DNA of 17,839 bases from Oscillospiraceae bacterium (GCA_017848075.1 JAGALG010000065.1:1-17839), one strand, 5' to 3'; shown: positions 1-6,826, counted from the stretch's first letter. The notes: generated from the sequence alone by a model not told the origin. Translations and numbers: made by a program.

Positions 1-180
1 AAACAGGCAGAGGAAGAAGCAGCCAATGCGGATCCGGAGATCGATGCTTTGATCGCACAGCGTCAGGAAGCCAAAAAGAATAAAGATTTTGCACTGGCGG
101 ACAAAATCCGTGATGATTTGAAAGCCAAAGGTATCACCTTGATCGACACCCCACAGGGTGTAAAATGGAAAAGAGACTAA
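1..180 (+). CDS. cysS: Cysteinyl-tRNA synthetase, C-terminal fragment
   Basis: This is the last 59 codons of a gene that begins before the window. The encoded tail contains EIDALIAQRQEAKKNKDFAL and then ADKIRDDLKAKGITLIDTP, ending QGVKWKRD. That is the well-known C-terminal helical bundle of bacterial CysRS: an IxxLIxxRxxARxxKDFxxADxIRDxLxxxGIxLxDTPxGxxW pattern. The enzyme charges tRNA-Cys with cysteine in the cytoplasm. The catalytic Rossmann domain, HIGH/KMSKS motifs and zinc site lie outside the window and cannot be checked. The stop at 178-180 is followed within 20 nt by a strong terminator. The family call is secure from this tail alone, because few other proteins carry the pattern. Confidence 0.93.
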   Translation, partial: KQAEEEAANADPEIDALIAQRQEAKKNKDFALADKIRDDLKAKGITLIDTPQGVKWKRD

Positions 181-196
181 TTCCGACCCCAATATG

Positions 197-228
197 GCCT
201 GCCGGCAGATGTCCGGCAGGCTGTTTTT
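197..228 (+). terminator. Rho-independent terminator after cysS
   Basis: A perfect 9-bp GC-rich stem, GCCTGCCGG (197-205) with CCGGCAGGC (213-221), encloses a 7-nt loop. It is followed by TG and five T (224-228). The ribosome binding site of the next gene begins only 3 nt later, at 231. Confidence 0.9.
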
Positions 229-244
229 CTAAGGAGGCACAGCA

Positions 245-1204
245 ATGAAACTGCTTGTCTGCGGTGGAGCGGGCTTTATCGGCTCCAACTTTATTGAATA
301 TTACCTGCGGGAACATAAAGATGCAGAGATTCTCTGTTTGGATGCGTTGACTTATGCGGGAAATATGGAAAAACTGGAATCTGTATGTAACGACTCTCGT
401 TTTACCTTTGTTCATGGGAATATCTGTGATCGAAAGCTGGTTTGGAGCTTGATGGAGCGTTTTTCTCCGGATGCAGTGGTCAATTTTGCAGCAGAAAGCC
501 ATGTGGATCGTTCGATTGAGTCTCCACAGTTGTTTTTGGAAAGTAATGTGCAGGGTGTAGCTGTCCTGTTGGATGCCTGCCGCCACTTTTCGCTGCGCTT
601 TCATCAGATATCAACGGATGAAGTATATGGAGACCTGCCTTTGGATGAGCCGGAGCTTCTGTTTCGGGAAGAGTCTCCTCTGAAGCCCAGCAGTCCATAC
701 TCGGCATCGAAGGCCTCCGCGGATTTGCTGACCTTGTCTTACTATCGTACCTATGGCCTTCCGGTAACGATATCCCGTTGTTCCAATAACTACGGCAAGC
801 ATCAGCATGAGGAAAAATTGATTCCTCGGATGATTCGTCTTGCTTTGGAGGATCAGCCCTTGCCGATTTATGGTTCCGGCCTGCAGGTAAGGGATTGGAT
901 TCATGTGAAGGATCATTGTCGGGCGGTGGATCTGATTTTAGAAAAAGGCAGAATGGGCCAGGTCTATAATGTGGGCGCGTCCTGTGAATGGAGCAACCTG
1001 GAGCTTGTCCACAAAATCTTAAATGAACTGGGGAAAAGTCCGGAACAGATCTGCCATGTGCAGGATCGCCCTGGTCATGATCTGCGCTACGCACTGGATT
1101 GGAACAAGATCGAACGGGAATTGGGATGGCAGCCACAGGTCTCCTTTGAAGAAGGCTTACGCAACTGTGTCCATTGGTATAAAAAGAAGCTTAAAAAGAT
1201 GTAA
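245..1204 (+). CDS. rmlB: dTDP-glucose 4,6-dehydratase (RmlB/RfbB)
   Basis: A cytoplasmic NAD-dependent short-chain (extended SDR) enzyme that converts dTDP-glucose to dTDP-4-keto-6-deoxyglucose, the second step of dTDP-rhamnose and related deoxysugar pathways. The 319-residue protein has the Rossmann motif GGAGFIGS (residues 7-14), FAAESHVDRS (81-90), the RmlB-diagnostic STDEVYG (123-129, with the Asp-Glu pair used in dehydration), the catalytic YSASK (Y152, K156) and NNYG near 181. It is slightly shorter than the usual 340-360 residues, mainly at the C-terminus, but no motif is missing. AAGGAGG (231-237) lies 7 nt before the ATG, fixing the start. It follows the cysS terminator directly, with no clear promoter of its own. 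rmlA, rmlC and rmlD are not in the window. A UDP-glucose epimerase is less likely because of the TDEVYG motif. Confidence 0.9.
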   Translation: MKLLVCGGAGFIGSNFIEYYLREHKDAEILCLDALTYAGNMEKLESVCNDSRFTFVHGNICDRKLVWSLMERFSPDAVVNFAAESHVDRSIESPQLFLESNVQGVAVLLDACRHFSLRFHQISTDEVYGDLPLDEPELLFREESPLKPSSPYSASKASADLLTLSYYRTYGLPVTISRCSNNYGKHQHEEKLIPRMIRLALEDQPLPIYGSGLQVRDWIHVKDHCRAVDLILEKGRMGQVYNVGASCEWSNLELVHKILNELGKSPEQICHVQDRPGHDLRYALDWNKIERELGWQPQVSFEEGLRNCVHWYKKKLKKM

Positions 1205-1243
1205 CGATACCGTAAGGGAAAGCTGAACTTTTTGTAAATTGTC

Positions 1244-1272
1244 TTTTCCTGAGAAGAAAATTGTGCTATGAT
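1244..1272 (+). promoter_or_regulatory. Probable galU promoter with extended -10
   Basis: TATGAT at 1267-1272 is preceded by TGC, forming an extended -10. The hexamer 17 nt upstream (TTTTCC, 1244-1249) is a poor -35, which extended -10 promoters can tolerate. It lies 31 nt before the galU ATG. The 11-mer TGTGCTATGAT recurs before the M20 peptidase gene at 13222-13232. Confidence 0.5.
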
Positions 1273-1303
1273 ATCAAAAAATGATGAAACAAGGAGGTTC
1301 CCT

Positions 1304-2182
1304 ATGAAAGTCCGTAAAGCAGTTATTCCTGCAGCTGGTCTTGGTACCCGCGTATTGCCGGCATCCAAAGCCATGCCAAAGGAAATGCTGCCCATAGTTG
1401 ATAAACCGGCCATTCAGTATATTGTGGAAGAAGCGGTTGCCAGTGGTATTACTGATATTCTGATCATCACGAACCGTGGCAAAACCACAGTAGAAGATCA
1501 CTTTGACCGTGCTCCGGAGCTGGAAGCCAGATTGCTGGCTGGCGGGAAACAACAGGCCTACGATGAGATCGTTGGGATTTCCAAGCTGGCCAATATTACA
1601 TATATGCGCCAGAAGGAGACCAAGGGCCTGGGTCATGCCGTTCTCTGCGCCAAAGCTTTTGTTGGCGATGAGCCTTTCGCTGTGCTCTATGGTGACGATG
1701 TGATCATTGGAGGAGAGAAACCGGCTTGTCAGGAGCTGTGTGAGGCCTATGAAAAATATGGCCGCAGTGTAGCCGGTGTAAAACCGGTTCCCCTGGACCA
1801 GATCAGCAAATATTGCAGTCTGAAAGCAGAACCAATGGAAAATGAGGAGAAAACCTTCCTTGTCAGCGATATGATCGAGAAGCCATTGCTGGATCAGGTG
1901 ATGTCCAACTACTCCATTCTGGGTCGTGTGGTGCTGACACCGGAGATCTTCCCGATTTTGGAGCAGACCAAACCGGGTGTTGGCGGCGAGATTCAGCTGA
2001 CCGATGCAATGAAAGTTCTGGCACAGACTCAGGGCATGATTGGACGGGAATACAGTGGTGACCGCTATGACATGGGCAATAAATTTGGTATTTTGCAGGC
2101 TATCGTGCAGGTAGCCCTGAAACATCCGGAAGTGAAAGAGCAGTTCCGGGAGTATTTGCTGCAAGTCGCAAAGGATCTGTAA
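1304..2182 (+). CDS. galU: UTP-glucose-1-phosphate uridylyltransferase
   Basis: Catalyses UTP + glucose-1-phosphate to UDP-glucose + PPi in the cytoplasm, supplying glucosyl donors for glycolipids, teichoic acids and exopolysaccharide. The 292-residue product opens with the nucleotidyltransferase signature AAGLGTRVLPASKAMPKEML (10-29). It continues with KGLGHAV (107-113), the metal-binding segment LYGDDV (128-133) and the late YSGDRYDMGNKFG segment typical of GalU/GtaB. An in-frame ATG at 1268 adds 12 residues but overlaps the promoter -10. AAGGAGG (1291-1297) lies 6 nt before the ATG at 1304, so 1304 is chosen. Length and motifs match the family fully. It probably shares a transcript with the PAP2 gene 37 nt downstream, as no terminator intervenes. 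Confidence 0.95.
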   Translation: MKVRKAVIPAAGLGTRVLPASKAMPKEMLPIVDKPAIQYIVEEAVASGITDILIITNRGKTTVEDHFDRAPELEARLLAGGKQQAYDEIVGISKLANITYMRQKETKGLGHAVLCAKAFVGDEPFAVLYGDDVIIGGEKPACQELCEAYEKYGRSVAGVKPVPLDQISKYCSLKAEPMENEEKTFLVSDMIEKPLLDQVMSNYSILGRVVLTPEIFPILEQTKPGVGGEIQLTDAMKVLAQTQGMIGREYSGDRYDMGNKFGILQAIVQVALKHPEVKEQFREYLLQVAKDL

Positions 2183-2219
2183 CAGCATTTTGTGTGAGTA
2201 AGAGTAAGAGGTTATAACA

Positions 2220-2891
2220 ATGAAAGAGAAGATTGTTCGCTGGGTCAAGGCCAATCCCCATTGTCTGGCCCTGTTGTATTTTGTTGTGTATGTGATCTGG
2301 TTCTTTGGTTTGGAGTTCTTTCGGGAGCCTGTTTACTGGATTACCTGTCCTTTGGACGCTTATATCCCTTTTAATGAGTATTTTGTGATCCCCTACGGGC
2401 TTTGGTTCCCTTATTTTCTGGGGGCATTGGCCTTCTTTATGCTGAAAGAGAAGACCTTGTTTTTGAAGCTATGCTTTGTGATGTTCACCGGTATGACCAT
2501 CTGTCTGCTGATTTACACGATCTGGCCCAATGCAATCGATCTGCGGCAGGAAATTACAAGGGATAACTTGTTCAGCCAAATCGTAGCTCTACTTCGAACG
2601 GTGGACACATCGACCAATGTATGCCCGTCGATCCATGTGGCCAGTACCGTAGCGGTTCACTGGGCTATTTGCCGCTACAATGGCTTCCGGAAGCCGTTGC
2701 TGACAAAGGGAATTTCTTTCTTATTAGCAGTCGGCATCTGCGCGTCTACGGTCTTCTTGAAACAACATTCCATCGTGGATGTGTTTTGGGGCGTCGTTTT
2801 GACGGCGGCTTTGATCTTGGTACTGCTTCTGTGGGAAAGAAAAGGAAGAATTCTCCCGAAGGCGGCTCCACAGCACTTGAACCGAGGATAA
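2220..2891 (+). CDS. PAP2-superfamily membrane phosphatase
   Basis: A 223-residue integral membrane protein with about five or six hydrophobic segments (roughly 14-32, 62-76, 82-102, 140-150, 163-180 and 188-205). It carries two hallmark motifs of PAP2-type acid phosphatases: CPSIHVAS (135-142, the PSxH element) and the later KQHSIVDVFWG (181-191, the catalytic HxxxD element). These residues form and relay the phospho-His intermediate at the outer membrane face. The first PAP2 motif (KxxxxxxRP) is not clear; WPNAIDLR (102-109) may be its degenerate counterpart, as in the inositol-phosphotransferase-like PAP2 branch. Likely substrates are lipid phosphates such as phosphatidic acid or undecaprenyl pyrophosphate, but the sequence does not tell which. 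AAGAGG lies 8 nt upstream of the ATG. Its position after galU suggests an envelope role. Confidence 0.82.
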   Translation: MKEKIVRWVKANPHCLALLYFVVYVIWFFGLEFFREPVYWITCPLDAYIPFNEYFVIPYGLWFPYFLGALAFFMLKEKTLFLKLCFVMFTGMTICLLIYTIWPNAIDLRQEITRDNLFSQIVALLRTVDTSTNVCPSIHVASTVAVHWAICRYNGFRKPLLTKGISFLLAVGICASTVFLKQHSIVDVFWGVVLTAALILVLLLWERKGRILPKAAPQHLNRG

Positions 2892-2905
2892 AGCTGTGAT
2901 AAACT
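2877..2905 (+). promoter_or_regulatory. Probable pyrE promoter
   Basis: TTGAAC (2877-2882), a 17-nt spacer, then TAAACT (2900-2905) preceded by TGA, giving an extended -10. The -35 lies inside the last codons of the PAP2 gene. Predicted transcription start is near 2912, three nt before a stem-loop. Confidence 0.55.
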
Positions 2906-2914
2906 GTATATGTA

Positions 2915-2932
2915 AAGCTCGTCCGCGAGCTT
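2915..2932 (+). other. 5'-leader stem-loop of pyrE
   Basis: A perfect 7-bp inverted repeat AAGCTCG / CGAGCTT encloses the tetraloop TCCG (UNCG type). No T-run follows, so it is not a standard terminator. If the promoter at 2877-2905 is right, the hairpin sits at the very 5' end of the mRNA, where such structures commonly slow decay. Confidence 0.55.
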
Positions 2933-2962
2933 AATACAAGAACAACGGAGGGTGTGTTTCCC

Positions 2963-3625
2963 ATGCTGACCAATGCGAAAAAAGAATTTATCGAATTTAT
3001 GATGAGCGCTGATGTACTTCGTTTCGGCGAGTTCAAAACCAAAAGTGGTCGTCTTTCTCCTTACTTTGTAAACACCGGCAACTACCGTACCGGCGAGCAG
3101 ATCTCCAAACTGGGCGAGTTCTATGCTGCTTGCATCAAAGAAACTCTGGGTGAGGAATTTGACGCAATGTTCGGTCCTGCTTACAAAGGCATTCCGCTGG
3201 TTACTTCCGCAGCTGGTGCACTGGCAAGAGAATTCGGTATCAATAAACCATACTTCTTTAACCGTAAAGAAGCAAAAGACCACGGTGAAGGCGGCTCTCT
3301 GGTTGGCTACCAGCCAAAAGACGGCGACCGTGTTATCATCATCGAAGATGTTATTACTGCTGGTACCGCTGTTCGTGAGACCGTTCCGGTTTTGAAAGCA
3401 GCTGCTGATGTTGGTGTAACTGATATGTTCATCTCCGTAAACCGCTGCGAAGTGGGCAAAACCCCAGGTAAAACCGCAGTTATGGAAGTAAAAGATGAAT
3501 TTGGTATTACTGTTCATGCTATCGTTACCGCACAGGATATCCATGAATATCTGCAGGGCAAACCAGAATATGCTGATGTTCTGAAACTGATGGAACAGTA
3601 TATGGAGCAGTACTGCGTATTCTAA
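2963..3625 (+). CDS. pyrE: Orotate phosphoribosyltransferase
   Basis: Transfers the phosphoribosyl group from PRPP to orotate, giving OMP, the fifth step of de novo pyrimidine synthesis, in the cytoplasm. The 220-residue protein shows FKTKSGRLSPYF (24-35), YKGIPL (74-79), the flexible-loop segment NRKEAKDHGEGG (100-111) and the PRPP-binding VIIIEDVITAGTA (124-136). An in-frame GTG at 2954 lies only 1 nt after the GGAGGG site (2947-2952), while ATG 2963 is 10 nt away, so 2963 is chosen. The gene stands alone, with no pyrF, pyrD or carAB beside it. Every lysine codon is AAA, a bias stronger than in neighbouring galU or rmlB, suggesting high expression. Confidence 0.94.
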   Translation: MLTNAKKEFIEFMMSADVLRFGEFKTKSGRLSPYFVNTGNYRTGEQISKLGEFYAACIKETLGEEFDAMFGPAYKGIPLVTSAAGALAREFGINKPYFFNRKEAKDHGEGGSLVGYQPKDGDRVIIIEDVITAGTAVRETVPVLKAAADVGVTDMFISVNRCEVGKTPGKTAVMEVKDEFGITVHAIVTAQDIHEYLQGKPEYADVLKLMEQYMEQYCVF

Positions 3626-3652
3626 TCCTTGAAAGAAAAAAGTGCAACATAG

Positions 3653-3686
3653 AAGCAGCCACCTCGTAAGAGGTGGCTGCTTTTTT
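3653..3686 (+). terminator. Strong terminator after pyrE
   Basis: A perfect 13-bp stem, AAGCAGCCACCTC (3653-3665) with GAGGTGGCTGCTT (3670-3682), closes on a GTAA tetraloop (GNRA type). Six T run from 3681 to 3686. Confidence 0.95.
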
Positions 3687-3717
3687 CCTTTTCTTGAAAA
3701 TACTGTCCAACGAGGTC

Positions 3718-3784
3718 ATTGGTTTTTATAAAAGCAATCGCTAAACTGGAGGTAAACCAATATTTTCCGGTTGATCCGGATCAA
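3718..3784 (+). promoter_or_regulatory. Leader of the surface-protein gene with inverted repeats
   Basis: Two symmetrical elements lie between the pyrE terminator and the surface-protein ribosome binding site. An 8-bp inverted repeat ATTGGTTT (3718-3725) / AAACCAAT (3754-3761) flanks a weak promoter-like pair: TTGGTT at 3719-3724, 17 nt, then TAAACT at 3742-3747. A perfect 14-bp palindrome, TTGATCCGGATCAA, occupies 3771-3784 and ends 3 nt before the AAGGAG site. A repressor site or an RNA hairpin limiting translation are both possible; neither is shown. Confidence 0.35.
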
Positions 3785-3802
3785 GAAAAGGAGAAATGTA
3801 GA

Positions 3803-5440
3803 ATGAAAAAAGTATTAAGCATGCTGCTGGTTCTTTGCATGGTACTGGGCATGAGCGTAAGCGCGTTTGCGGAAGATATTTTGTTCTGGAAGGATTTCGC
3901 AGATGTGACTCCATTTGCTAACTATGATACCGAAACTGAATTTGTGGTTTCTACTGCTGCTCAGTTGGCAGGTCTTGCAGAAACAGTAAATGGTGGCAAA
4001 AGCTTTGAAGGTAAAACCGTAAAACTGGGGGCAAATATTGATTTGTCCGGTAAGCAGTTTACACCAATTGGTGGTGTTGACAAAGGTGTTGCTTTTGAAG
4101 GTGTTTTTGATGGCCAGGATTATACAATCAGTAACCTGTACCAGAACGGTTGGGACCTTGGATATGAATATGGTCAGTCTGCTGGCTTGGGTCTTTTTGG
4201 TTGGATAGGTAACTCAGAAATCAAAAATCTGACTATTGATGGCTCTGAAATTGTAATGGAAGCAGTTGTTATGGGTAATGTTGCCGGTTATGCTGCAGGT
4301 GATTGCACTTTCAGCAATATTACTGTTAAAAACTCTATTGCCGCAAACTACAACTGGGATACTGGTGGTATCGTAGGCCAGGCGTATGGCGACGGAAAAC
4401 AGGTGTATAAGAATATTGACATTGATCATACGAACACCTTGTCTGGTCTGTGGGGAACATGGGATGTTTCTTGTGGTGGTATTATTGGTAGAACAACAAA
4501 TGATGACATTACCGTAGAACTGGATAACTGTAATGTATCTGTTGTACTTGATGTGTTTAATGATGTGGTTGCAGCTTATCAGTGGTATGCATATCGCTAT
4601 AGTGGCATGCTGGTTGGTTACACGAAACGGACTGCGACGAATGAGGAAGGAGCTACTATCGCAACTGCTCCTCATGTAACTGCAACTAATTGTACAGTAA
4701 CCTATTATGAATCTTGGACAAACTATAGCTATTGCCAGTTCAGTAATGTTTATCCGCAGTTTGTAAGAGAACAGGGTGGTTATGCAACAGATCCATACTA
4801 TAGTGGCAGACACTGGAAAGCTGCTGTTGATGCAGAAGGTAATACTGTTGTAGATAAAAATCATGTACATGCAGAGGGCGAAGAATGTAGTGTTGTGCTG
4901 ACCTTCGATCAGCTCTTCGGTGGTGGACAGGGTACTTATGGCAATGCTACTCATGAAGGTGTTACTGTAAAATATGAAAAAGAACCTCCGGTAAAAGTTC
5001 CTGATGTAATTCCAGAAACCCCAGTTGAAGAAAAAGAAGAAGAATTCAAAACCACTGTTGAAATCAAAGAGGACAACAAAGGTAATGAAAATGGTAATAT
5101 TACTGTCAGCGATAAAAAAGTAACCCGCGGCGAAAAAGTAACTCTGACTGTTACCCCAGAAGATGGTTACGAGCTGGCTCTGCTGATGGTCATCGATGAA
5201 GACGGCAACGAGCGCAAAGTAAGCGAGAACGAAGATGGGACTTACAGCTTCCGTATGCCAAACAGCAATGTAACAGTAAAAACCGAATTTGTAAAAATCG
5301 GTACTGTTGTAAATACTGCTCCTACTGTTGAAGCAGAAAAAGAAAACCCAAGCACCGGCACTTCCGACTTCGTTGGCGCTGCAGCTGCTTTGGCTGTATG
5401 CTCCGCTGTAGGTATGGCAGCACTGTCTTTTAAGAAATAA
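3803..5440 (+). CDS. Secreted GLUG-type surface protein with NPSTG anchor
   Basis: The 545-residue product begins with a signal peptide (MKKVLSMLLV onward, predicted cut after AFA at 23). Residues about 48-240 look like a GLUG/beta-helix region. It has an opening STAAQLAGLAETVN..F.GKTVKLGANIDLSG..FTPIG element, then GVFDGQDYTISNL and repeated G(L/N)FG or GNVAGYA turns. Residues 396-416 are a Pro/Glu-rich linker. Residues about 430-497 resemble a small beta-sandwich repeat with TLTVTPEDGYEL and YSFRMPNSNVTV, common in clostridial surface proteins. The tail has NPSTG (515-519), a hydrophobic stretch and KK, the layout of a sortase substrate. AAGGAG (3788-3793) 9 nt upstream supports ATG 3803; an upstream TTG at 3719 would put 28 unsuitable residues before the signal peptide. 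Ligand unknown; adhesion or glycan binding is only a guess. Confidence 0.8.
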   Translation: MKKVLSMLLVLCMVLGMSVSAFAEDILFWKDFADVTPFANYDTETEFVVSTAAQLAGLAETVNGGKSFEGKTVKLGANIDLSGKQFTPIGGVDKGVAFEGVFDGQDYTISNLYQNGWDLGYEYGQSAGLGLFGWIGNSEIKNLTIDGSEIVMEAVVMGNVAGYAAGDCTFSNITVKNSIAANYNWDTGGIVGQAYGDGKQVYKNIDIDHTNTLSGLWGTWDVSCGGIIGRTTNDDITVELDNCNVSVVLDVFNDVVAAYQWYAYRYSGMLVGYTKRTATNEEGATIATAPHVTATNCTVTYYESWTNYSYCQFSNVYPQFVREQGGYATDPYYSGRHWKAAVDAEGNTVVDKNHVHAEGEECSVVLTFDQLFGGGQGTYGNATHEGVTVKYEKEPPVKVPDVIPETPVEEKEEEFKTTVEIKEDNKGNENGNITVSDKKVTRGEKVTLTVTPEDGYELALLMVIDEDGNERKVSENEDGTYSFRMPNSNVTVKTEFVKIGTVVNTAPTVEAEKENPSTGTSDFVGAAAALAVCSAVGMAALSFKK

Positions 5441-5449
5441 TAGGATTAG

Positions 5450-5483
5450 AAAAAAGTCCCGATCATACGATCGGGACTTTTTT
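5450..5483. terminator. Bidirectional terminator between convergent genes
   Basis: A 15-bp inverted repeat: AAAAAAGTCCCGATC (5450-5464) and GATCGGGACTTTTTT (5469-5483) around an ATAC loop. T-runs lie on both strands. It ends the plus-strand surface-protein gene, and its last bases overlap the TAA stop of the minus-strand flavoprotein gene. Confidence 0.95.
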
Positions 5484-6744
5484 ATCTCTTTTTCTTTTTG
5501 CCTGCTGTTTTGGGGACAGTTCGCAGGTAGTTTACAGCGTGCTTGGCTGCCATAAGCGCGGAGCCAAAAGCCCAATGCAGATTATAACCACCGCAGAATC
5601 CAGTGCAGTCCACCGTTTCTCCCACGAAGTAAAGTCCATCACAGCCACGAAGCTGAAAGCTGTCGCTTTCCAACTGGGATAGAGCAATACCGCCTCCGGT
5701 CGTTTGGGCGTTTTTCCAGTCTGTTGGAGATAATTCGCTGAAACGCCACTGCTTTAGGCCGTGGGCCAGTTTTCCCCATTCTTCCGGAGAGAGTGTGGAA
5801 AGCTTTCGCTCCTCTTTTCCGAGACCACAGGCCTTCCATACGGCAATTCCCACTCGATGATGGAGTAAGCCGGTCATAAAGTCTGATACGCTTCCATTTG
5901 GAAATAGTCGGCTGCGCTCCATCAGGAAACGACAGAGCTCCAGTTCGCTCCACTGAGGAAACAGGTCCAAATGAATTTCTGCCTGACGCAGACGATTTAG
6001 GAAGCCGGACAGCTGAAAGACAGCAATACCGGAGATGCCATAATCGGTAAACTGAATTTCACCGTTTTCTTTGTGGATCAAGCGCTGTCCATCGTAAAGG
6101 GAGACTTCACCTTTGACACGGATTCCAGACAGACCGGAGATCTGTTTTTTATTGCAGTTCAGCGGCACCAGACAAGGATAAGGCTGCTGAATACGGCAGC
6201 CGCAGCGTTGAGCAAAGTCCAAAGCAAAGCCATCGGTACCGAACTGAGGGCCGGCCTTGCCGCCCATAGCGCAGATAACAGCATCTGCGTAGATAGGCTC
6301 TCCATTGGCGATCACCTGATATCCGCGACCCTTTCGATTGATACCGCTGACCGTGCAATCACAGCGCACTTCGACAGAACAGCGCTCCAACCAGTCCAGC
6401 AGCAGATTCAGCACATCGCTGGCTTGATTGGAGTAGGGGTACACGCGACCGCTTTCATCACTGCGGAAAAGCAATCCGTGGCGACGGAACCAATCCAAAG
6501 GATCGCAGTGAGCCATGTTTTCCAGTATTTTAGCAGCTGTTTTTTGATCGGAAGTAAAGTAATAAGCCGGAGAAATCGTCTCGTTGTCCAAATTGCAGCG
6601 ACCGTTTCCCGTAGCAAGGAGTTTTTTCCCGATACGGGGGTTCTTCTCCAACAGTAGGACAGAGCAGTCCGGATTTTCTTCTGCGGCAGCAATGGCAGCG
6701 ACAATACCGGCGGCACCACCACCCAGAACCAAAATCTGTTTCAT
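5482..6744 (-). CDS. HI0933-family FAD-dependent oxidoreductase
   Basis: A 420-residue cytoplasmic flavoprotein of the HI0933/YhiN type. The N-terminal dinucleotide fold has LGGGAAGIVAA (7-17), and GKKLLATGNGRCNLDN (39-54) is the family signature. The C-terminal part carries TTGGG and then FVGETVDCTGFCGGYNLHWA with a following glycine-rich FAD-contact segment. The family is widespread and mostly uncharacterised. One branch is BaiN, a bile-acid reductase, but nothing here (no bai genes nearby) supports that role. The start is the ATG at 6744-6742, with a modest AAAGGA about 10 nt upstream. The protein ends in a run of four lysines and Arg encoded just before the shared terminator. It is divergent from the S51-peptidase operon, with a large palindrome between them. 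It is probably monocistronic. Confidence 0.87.
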   Translation of the reverse strand: MKQILVLGGGAAGIVAAIAAAEENPDCSVLLLEKNPRIGKKLLATGNGRCNLDNETISPAYYFTSDQKTAAKILENMAHCDPLDWFRRHGLLFRSDESGRVYPYSNQASDVLNLLLDWLERCSVEVRCDCTVSGINRKGRGYQVIANGEPIYADAVICAMGGKAGPQFGTDGFALDFAQRCGCRIQQPYPCLVPLNCNKKQISGLSGIRVKGEVSLYDGQRLIHKENGEIQFTDYGISGIAVFQLSGFLNRLRQAEIHLDLFPQWSELELCRFLMERSRLFPNGSVSDFMTGLLHHRVGIAVWKACGLGKEERKLSTLSPEEWGKLAHGLKQWRFSELSPTDWKNAQTTGGGIALSQLESDSFQLRGCDGLYFVGETVDCTGFCGGYNLHWAFGSALMAAKHAVNYLRTVPKTAGKKKKR

Positions 6745-6768
6745 TATCCCACCATCCTTTCTCGAATA

Positions 6769-6805
6769 TATGGTACAATAACTGTTTTACAGTTATTGTA
6801 CCATA
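6769..6805. promoter_or_regulatory. 37-nt palindrome in a divergent promoter region
   Basis: Two perfect 17-nt arms, TATGGTACAATAACTGT (6769-6785) and its reverse complement (6789-6805), surround a TTT centre. Each arm contains TACAAT, a 5/6 match to a -10 hexamer: 6774-6779 on plus, 6795-6800 on minus. A factor bound here could therefore affect both the flavoprotein gene (start 6744, minus) and the operon beginning at 6891. The arms are AT-rich and no T-run follows, so a terminator is unlikely. A dimeric repressor or activator site is the simplest reading. Confidence 0.6.
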
Positions 6806-6826
6806 AAAGAGGGCGGAAGGAAAGGC

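Noticed and set aside
245..1204. UDP-glucose 4-epimerase
   Set aside because: The STDEVYG motif with the Asp-Glu pair and NNYG are features of RmlB rather than GalE.
1274..2254. A 326-codon minus-strand frame opposite galU
   Set aside because: galU is unmistakable on the plus strand with promoter and ribosome binding site. The antisense product has no motif.
2915..2932. A terminator for the galU-PAP2 transcript
   Set aside because: The hairpin has no following T-run and lies downstream of a good promoter, so a 5'-leader role is more likely.
4214..5575. A 453-codon open frame on the minus strand
   Set aside because: It lies opposite the surface-protein gene, runs through the bidirectional terminator and overlaps the flavoprotein gene. 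The product is Ile/Phe/Ser-rich and non-protein-like.
6073..6657. A plus-strand frame of 194 codons inside the flavoprotein gene
   Set aside because: It has no ribosome binding site or known motif; the minus-strand flavoprotein motifs explain this region.
5482..6744. A bile-acid reductase (BaiN) reading of the flavoprotein
   Set aside because: BaiN is one member of a very broad family, and no other bai-type gene is present in the window.
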